The notes under the pieces were generated by a model that worked only from the letters and a program-made list of their open reading frames with translations, made no database searches and was not told the origin of the DNA. Both the position numbers and the translations under genes were made by a program. From NCBI RefSeq assembly GCF_030272615.1, contig NC_081408.1, positions 307,275,950-307,339,949 on the forward strand: a DNA stretch of 64,000 bases, written 5' to 3'. Below, piece after piece: positions 59,100 to 64,000 of this stretch (its first letter is position 1; every line of letters starts with the position of its first letter). The stretch is from Cryptomeria japonica (Eukaryota; Streptophyta; Pinopsida; Cupressales; Cupressaceae).

Positions 59100-62000
59100 G
59101 ATTTAGAAAACATGGTATTCATTTGAGGTTAGTGGCAGTAATGGAAGGACATAATTGGTCATTCAAGGTTATCCCAAAGGTATTGGAAGATTTCATACCC
59201 TTTTCTTTCATGTAATAAAAATGCACCCCAACCAATTTGTCTTTCGAATCTTATCTTGTGACTGAAGTGTTGGGAAGAAATATTAATAGACTCATAACCC
59301 AAATTAAGCTTGGAGGTGTCCTTTTGGATCCTTCCCTTCCTCAATCTCCACATCAATAATTTGTGGATGAAACCATTTTGTTTGGTTTCTCCTTAATTTA
59401 TGAAGCTAATAAGTGGAAGGTGGTTCTTAACAAATATGCTCAATTCTCGAGGCAACATATTAATTACAACAAAATTGTTTTATATTTCTTTAACATTGAG
59501 GACTGAATTTCAGAGAAAATTAACAAACAGTTAGAATGTAAAAAGGATACTATTACTACAACCTATCTATGGTTTCCTTTGGCCACTAAAAATCTACCTC
59601 ATAACTATTGGTTTAGTTTTGTGGAAAAAAATACAAAAAAAGCTTGCAAGGTGGAAAGGTAAGCTACTAAGTCAAGCTCAAAAGTACCAACTGCTAAAAG
59701 ATTCTCTCCAAAATCTATCGATCTACTATCTGTAGCATTCTAAATTATACTCCCTTACAATTTTGTTCGCATTTGGGCCCTCACCTTGGCATTCATGTCC
59801 CAAGGCCTGATTGGGATCTAATTCTGCTCATACTATGTAATTTTGCCATATTTTTCACTTCAGCCATCATCTTGTCCTCTGGTTTTGGTGTCTGATTAGG
59901 CGGGAATAGGGTGTGGTTCTCTGGTCCTCCTAATCAGGACCCAGTTTTGGGCCCCTTAATGGTCATGTTCTATGTTTTTGAAGACTTCATGAAACCCTAA
60001 TTCCGTGTAGAGACAAACAAAACTTCACAAGGATGTATAACATTTGTGTTTCAATCATATTCAACATCTCCCTCAAAAGGAGAACCTTTCCATTACTGCA
60101 ATTCAATTCAATTTCATTTCTATTTCATGGTTGATTCCACAATTAGGGTTCGAACTAAGGAAAACCCCTATTCCTAGCCTATTTTCCTTCCCTAGTATGT
60201 GCAGTAAAAGGTACGGAGTTGCGATCTTCAAAATTCTTTTTATTTCAAGTGATGAAGAGATCCCCCATTGGAGTGCAAAAAGTGTGGAGTACTAGAGCAA
60301 CCATCATCCTTGTCCAAACATTTTAGGAGTTCTTTCTAGGAGAAAATCAAAATGTGCACTTACAATTCTCAAATCTAGGTTCGTGGCTTGATCTGAGGAC
60401 TGTAGCTTACTATTCATGCATTTTTACTTCAATTTCTAGCACATTTACCCTAATTTTAGCAATTCAAATTTAAAAGAGGTTTAATCAATTCCCCCTCCCA
60501 AAATTAAATCCAATAAGAATTCTTAGCCCTATCCTTGTTGATTTGTGGCTAGATCTATTGGGTTTGCGCCTCTTTTAATGTAATGATTTCTAAGGCATAA
60601 ATCACTTGTTTCTCTCTTTAATGATGGAAAACCTAATTTTCACCATCACACTATCTATCCCTCTTCAAAATCCCAACCTTTATAGCATATATGGTGGAAA
60701 GATATAGAATAAGTTCCTTTGGACAATAGTTGAGGAGAAATAGAGAATGGCTCTAGTTAAATTGGATACATTTCGTTAACCTAAATCCTTGAGTGGCCTT
60801 GGAGAAAGGAAACTTCAACCCTTCAATAAATCCCTTAGTATCGAAATTGGATGGAACATGATCTCCTTAGATGATGATCTTATGATAGGTCATTAGATGG
60901 TATGTTAGTTATGGGCTTAGAATCAATTTTTGGAAGGATATATATGCCGAGGCTACCCTCGATTCCATCCCCTTATTCAGGGATTTTGTTGAACCTTCGT
61001 CTCAACTCTTTTGGGTTAAACTTTTTTATTATGTTGATTTTAGTGAAGAACAGTCCAAGTGGAAGCCTCTTCCTTATCAACTCTTTCCCAAAGGTAAAAT
61101 TAGAGATTGATTTATTGAAACTATTGGAGGTTTCCATTTCTTTGGTCTTCAACACAAATGATGAGGTTATATGGTGCCCAACTCATAAGGGAAGCTTCAT
61201 GATTTCATTTGCCTACTCATTGGTTGAACATCATCTTTGTAGTAAGGAGTTTAGATGGAGCTTGTCTTGAATACACATAATACTCCCAGAAGGTGGACAA
61301 CTAACTATAACAAAATCTTGACCATGAAAAATTTGATCAATAAAGTGTTCTAGTTAGTCAATAGATGCATATTATATTTCCAAGAGGAAGGGTTGGTGGA
61401 TCATCTCTTAATACACTACAAGCTCACCAAGGAAATTCTAGATGATGTGCTACCTTCTTTGCATGTTAATATGGTTTTTTCCTCAGAACATCAAAAATTT
61501 CATTGAAGTTTGGATAGGCAAATCTTCCTTTAGACATCCGATTGTGAAGAATCTTTGGAACCAAATCCCTCATTTTCTTGCCCGATGCATTTTCAAGAAT
61601 AAGGAGGTCTTCCAAATTTTCAAGAATGTTGTTAGGGAAAACAAAAACCACATGAAACAACAATGTGTTGTTCCAAAGGATACCCTTCTCAAGTTATATG
61701 TTAGAATATGGTAGGGATCTACATGGAGTATGGATAAAATTAAAATTAGCAAAAAATAATAATAAAGCATGTGATATATAGAAAACTTGGGAAAGACTGC
61801 ATAAAATTATTTTTTTACAGATGTAGTAAGAGGAACCTTGGTGTGACTACTATTGTAGGATTAATCAAATATGACAAGGGTAGAATGATAGAAGGATATG
61901 ATAAACATGTGCCAACAAAACCAATAAAAAAGCTGAAACCATTGCCCTTTGGTGGGGAATTAGAAGAATTATTTTTCATAGGTTCAATAATGTTTTAATA

Positions 62001-62230
62001 GAAGGAGATTCAAATTTAATGATTCATCTCATCAAATCGAAGGCTTCTCCACCTTGGAGGAGAAAAAACTATTTGGAATATAGTAAACAACTTCCTCAAT
62101 TGATACCTATTTGGGAGGCTATACATACATTTAGATAGGGTAATAAGGTTGCAAATGCCTTAGCCAATGAGGGGATGAAATTAAAAAAATTGGAAGTATT
62201 GGGTTAGTGAAGCAATCATCCCCTATAAAA
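59100..62230 (+). pseudogene. L1-type LINE: reverse transcriptase, zinc region and RNase H, decayed
   Basis: LINEs copy their RNA into nicked chromosomal DNA. Reading through frameshifts: LVTEVLGRNINRLI, FVDETILFG (catalytic box, D then E where the family has DD), KWKVVLNKYAQFS, then TYLWFPLATKNL; a solo LTR interrupts at 59731-60650; then YLSLFKIPTF, YGLRINFWKDIYAEA, the zinc-type region VIWCPTHKGSFMISFAY and NRCILYFQEEGLVDHLL; finally an RNase H domain with FYRCSKRNLG, the region around KPLPFGGELEE, EGDSNLMIHLI and GNKVANALANEGM. Stops and shifts are frequent. Both LINE ends are uncertain. Confidence 0.85.
59731..60650 (+). repeat. Solo LTR inside the LINE
   Basis: 920 bp, TGTAGCATTCTAAAT to TTTCACCATCACA, flanked by a perfect 5 bp target duplication CTATC (59726-59730 and 60651-60655). 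The LINE coding similarity breaks off at SIYYL and resumes at YLSLFKIP exactly across it. The start form TGTAGCATYCTAAATT is common among gypsy LTRs. No coding sequence. Confidence 0.9.
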
Positions 62231-63280
62231 TAAAAATAAAACTTGGTCAATGATAGACAAGATGGATTTTTTAACTATGTAGAGAACTTTAGTATTTAAA
62301 TTTATAACCCTTGTTGTTGTGATCTGTAATTTTATAGATTCTATAGAGTTGAGGTGTAATGCAAAAGACATGATGATTTGGAATAGTGATGATTGTTATG
62401 ATAGGTTATAAAGGGAGATGGAATAATGATGTTTGAATGGACACCAAATTTCATTTTTGGGAGATCCCCCAAATTAACACTATTTATTATCACATTAGAA
62501 ATATATACAATACACCTTGGAAAGGACCTTTATTAATTATTATTAATTAAATAGGAATGGGGATGTAAGGTATCAAAAAATAAGAATTAATTATGATTTA
62601 CTACTCCTGTGTAACAATAAGAGAAGAGTTTTTTTGGTAGCAAGTTCCTATTAATACCAAACCCTTTTTAGAAAGATATACCAAAAGCTCTTTTTTCTAC
62701 CTATTATAAGGGGATCCAAAAAACTTAGTGAGCTCTTTTCTTGGCTGTGATGAAGTTGTAGTCATGGGGGACCAACTTCTGCATGTTTACCCCACTTTAT
62801 TTATGTCCATAAAAAAGAACACCTTGATGTGAAACATCTTTGATAGAGGAGGAATTACTCAATTCTTCATCATTATGAAAGGCAATGATGAAGACCTCTT
62901 GTCCTAGTTTATAAATAGCTAGAGAAATAGGCGACTTTTGATGGGTCATGTTAGAATGAAAGTTTTAGAAGTGTAAATTTCCCCAAGCCACTAGGTTCAG
63001 TTGTGATGGTGAGAATGTTCCTTGACATAGCTAGAAGTAGGATTATGAAGAGTACATTTCAGTGTTTCTAGAAGAAAGTGAGAGAAAAAAAGACACCATA
63101 ACATATTTGGCAAAGAATATTTTCTATCGTTATGGGTAGCCATTATCCACCATCTTATAAAGTACTTCATGTTGGAGGGATGATTTGCAACTATTTATGG
63201 ATACCATTTTACCCTCCTTGATCACTTAAGACATCATAATCTTGTAAGTTATCTATTCTTTTTTATTTTCTTCCATGGGA
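62231..63280. other. Unassigned DNA downstream of the LINE
   Basis: No terminal A-rich tail or target duplication of the LINE was identified. AT-rich, with scattered short frames of no recognisable family. Confidence 0.4.
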
Positions 63281-64000
63281 AAGTGTTCTTTTGGAGGGGT
63301 TTACCCACCTTTACACAATGGATTGATTTATGGAACTTATAATTACTACCTAGAGAATACCCATGCTCTCATTCCCACTATGCCTCACATTTCCCCTAAG
63401 GACTATCATTAGAACCCTAATACTCCTAGTAGATCCAAGAGAAAAAAATTCTTTAAAGATGAAGCCCATCTTCATCACATGCCATTTCTTTATGAAATCT
63501 TGTCCTCTATTCTCCAAAAAGGAAAAAACTTATTGCGAGTGGTAAAGGAAAAGCTATCTTTAGGTCTCTAAAAAACAGCTATACTACTTCCCCCTCCCTT
63601 GTTATTGATATTTTTTATAGTGAGCTTGAGTAAGAGGATAGAGCCACCTCTTTGGGTGAATAAACATCTACTAGTTTGACTAAAATTGTGGATGCTACCA
63701 AGATTGCTAAGGATATAGACAATAACCCACCTAAAGATAAAATTGATGGTTAGTTGGAAGATTCCACTTTTAATGCTAAAGAAATTAAGAACAATGATGA
63801 AACTCATGATGAGCCCCTCAACCTATTTCATGAATATTCCCTCTCTCATTCCCCCAACTAAGACCCACCTAAATTATTCTCTTGAAGGGTTGAATAGTAT
63901 TATGGATTATACAAGAGATGAAACTAATGAATAGAATGGTGATGGAGGTTTCAAGAGTCCTAGTATGGGCATGTGTTGCCTGCAAAGTTGGATGATCTAA
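63281..64000 (+). pseudogene. Decayed acidic coding remnant, runs off the window
   Basis: Coding-like segments alternate between frames: HISPKDYH, KKFFKDEAHLHHMPF, YEILSSILQKGKNLL, then DATKIAKDIDNNPPKDKIDG and AKEIKNNDETHDEPLNLF. The E/D/N-rich composition and frequent C-to-T-type stops suggest a former open frame. It could be the first reading frame of a second LINE, but I see no diagnostic motif. Confidence 0.35.

Noticed and set aside
63743-63934. 63-codon methionine-rich frame
   Set aside because: It is a shifted reading of the acidic remnant in the adjacent frame.

Overview
The window looks like intergenic DNA from a large plant genome. Almost everything recognisable is transposable-element sequence: Ty1/copia elements (several with the repeated AGGGGGAG purine tracts typical of the Sirevirus-type lineage), a Ty3/gypsy integrase with a chromodomain-like tail, plant L1-type LINEs with an RNase H domain, a hAT-type transposase, short non-autonomous LTR elements and solo LTRs. 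The density, the long LTRs and the decayed state fit a gymnosperm or conifer, but this is inference; no single-copy host gene was found to fix the taxon.

Layout. (1) 1-20600 is one nested nest on the minus strand. An old copia element (here called B; LTR from 19398, gag/protease/integrase down to 17730, integrase again at 8836-8191, reverse transcriptase at 6754-6222) has been split by three insertions: a 8.9 kb unit (8837-17729) holding a broken hAT-type transposase and arrays of a helically spaced GCGA palindrome; a 1.4 kb LTR-like segment (about 6755-8190); and a younger copia element A (1-6221, running out of the window), itself interrupted by a 449 bp solo LTR with a perfect target duplication. 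(2) 20600-25152: LTR-like DNA, a 5'-truncated gypsy chromovirus (integrase, chromodomain, 3' LTR). (3) 25240-28816: a decayed multi-exon coding unit on the minus strand, cut by a solo LTR of family A. (4) 29055-34816: 5'-truncated copia element G on the plus strand, with a 1,012 bp inverted-repeat DNA element in its reverse transcriptase, a multi-purine-tract array and its 3' LTR. (5) 35547-44358: small LTR element J into which element H (36022-42629) has inserted. H has two near-identical LTRs, a coiled-coil protein with four CCHC knuckles and a roughly 1,090-codon second reading frame, but no protease, integrase or reverse transcriptase. (6) 44940-46370: a 185/230 bp tandem array. (7) 46459-49614: a LINE-tailed insertion with a 17 bp target duplication, an unknown reading frame and nearly 1 kb of TA-rich microsatellite. 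(8) 49632-53416: a LINE fragment, an unknown coding remnant and telomere-like degenerate repeats. (9) 53417-56853: small LTR element K with a solo LTR inside its right LTR. (10) 59100-62230: LINE with RNase H, split by a 920 bp solo LTR. (11) 62240-64000: mostly unassigned, with a decayed acidic coding remnant at the end.

No gene here works with its neighbours as a pathway. The value of the window is its insertion history, which reading-frame continuity and target-site duplications allow to be ordered, and three unusual items: the pol-less element H with its large unknown protein, the 42-bp-spaced palindrome arrays in the hAT-type unit, and the multi-exon unidentified coding fossil at 25-29 kb.
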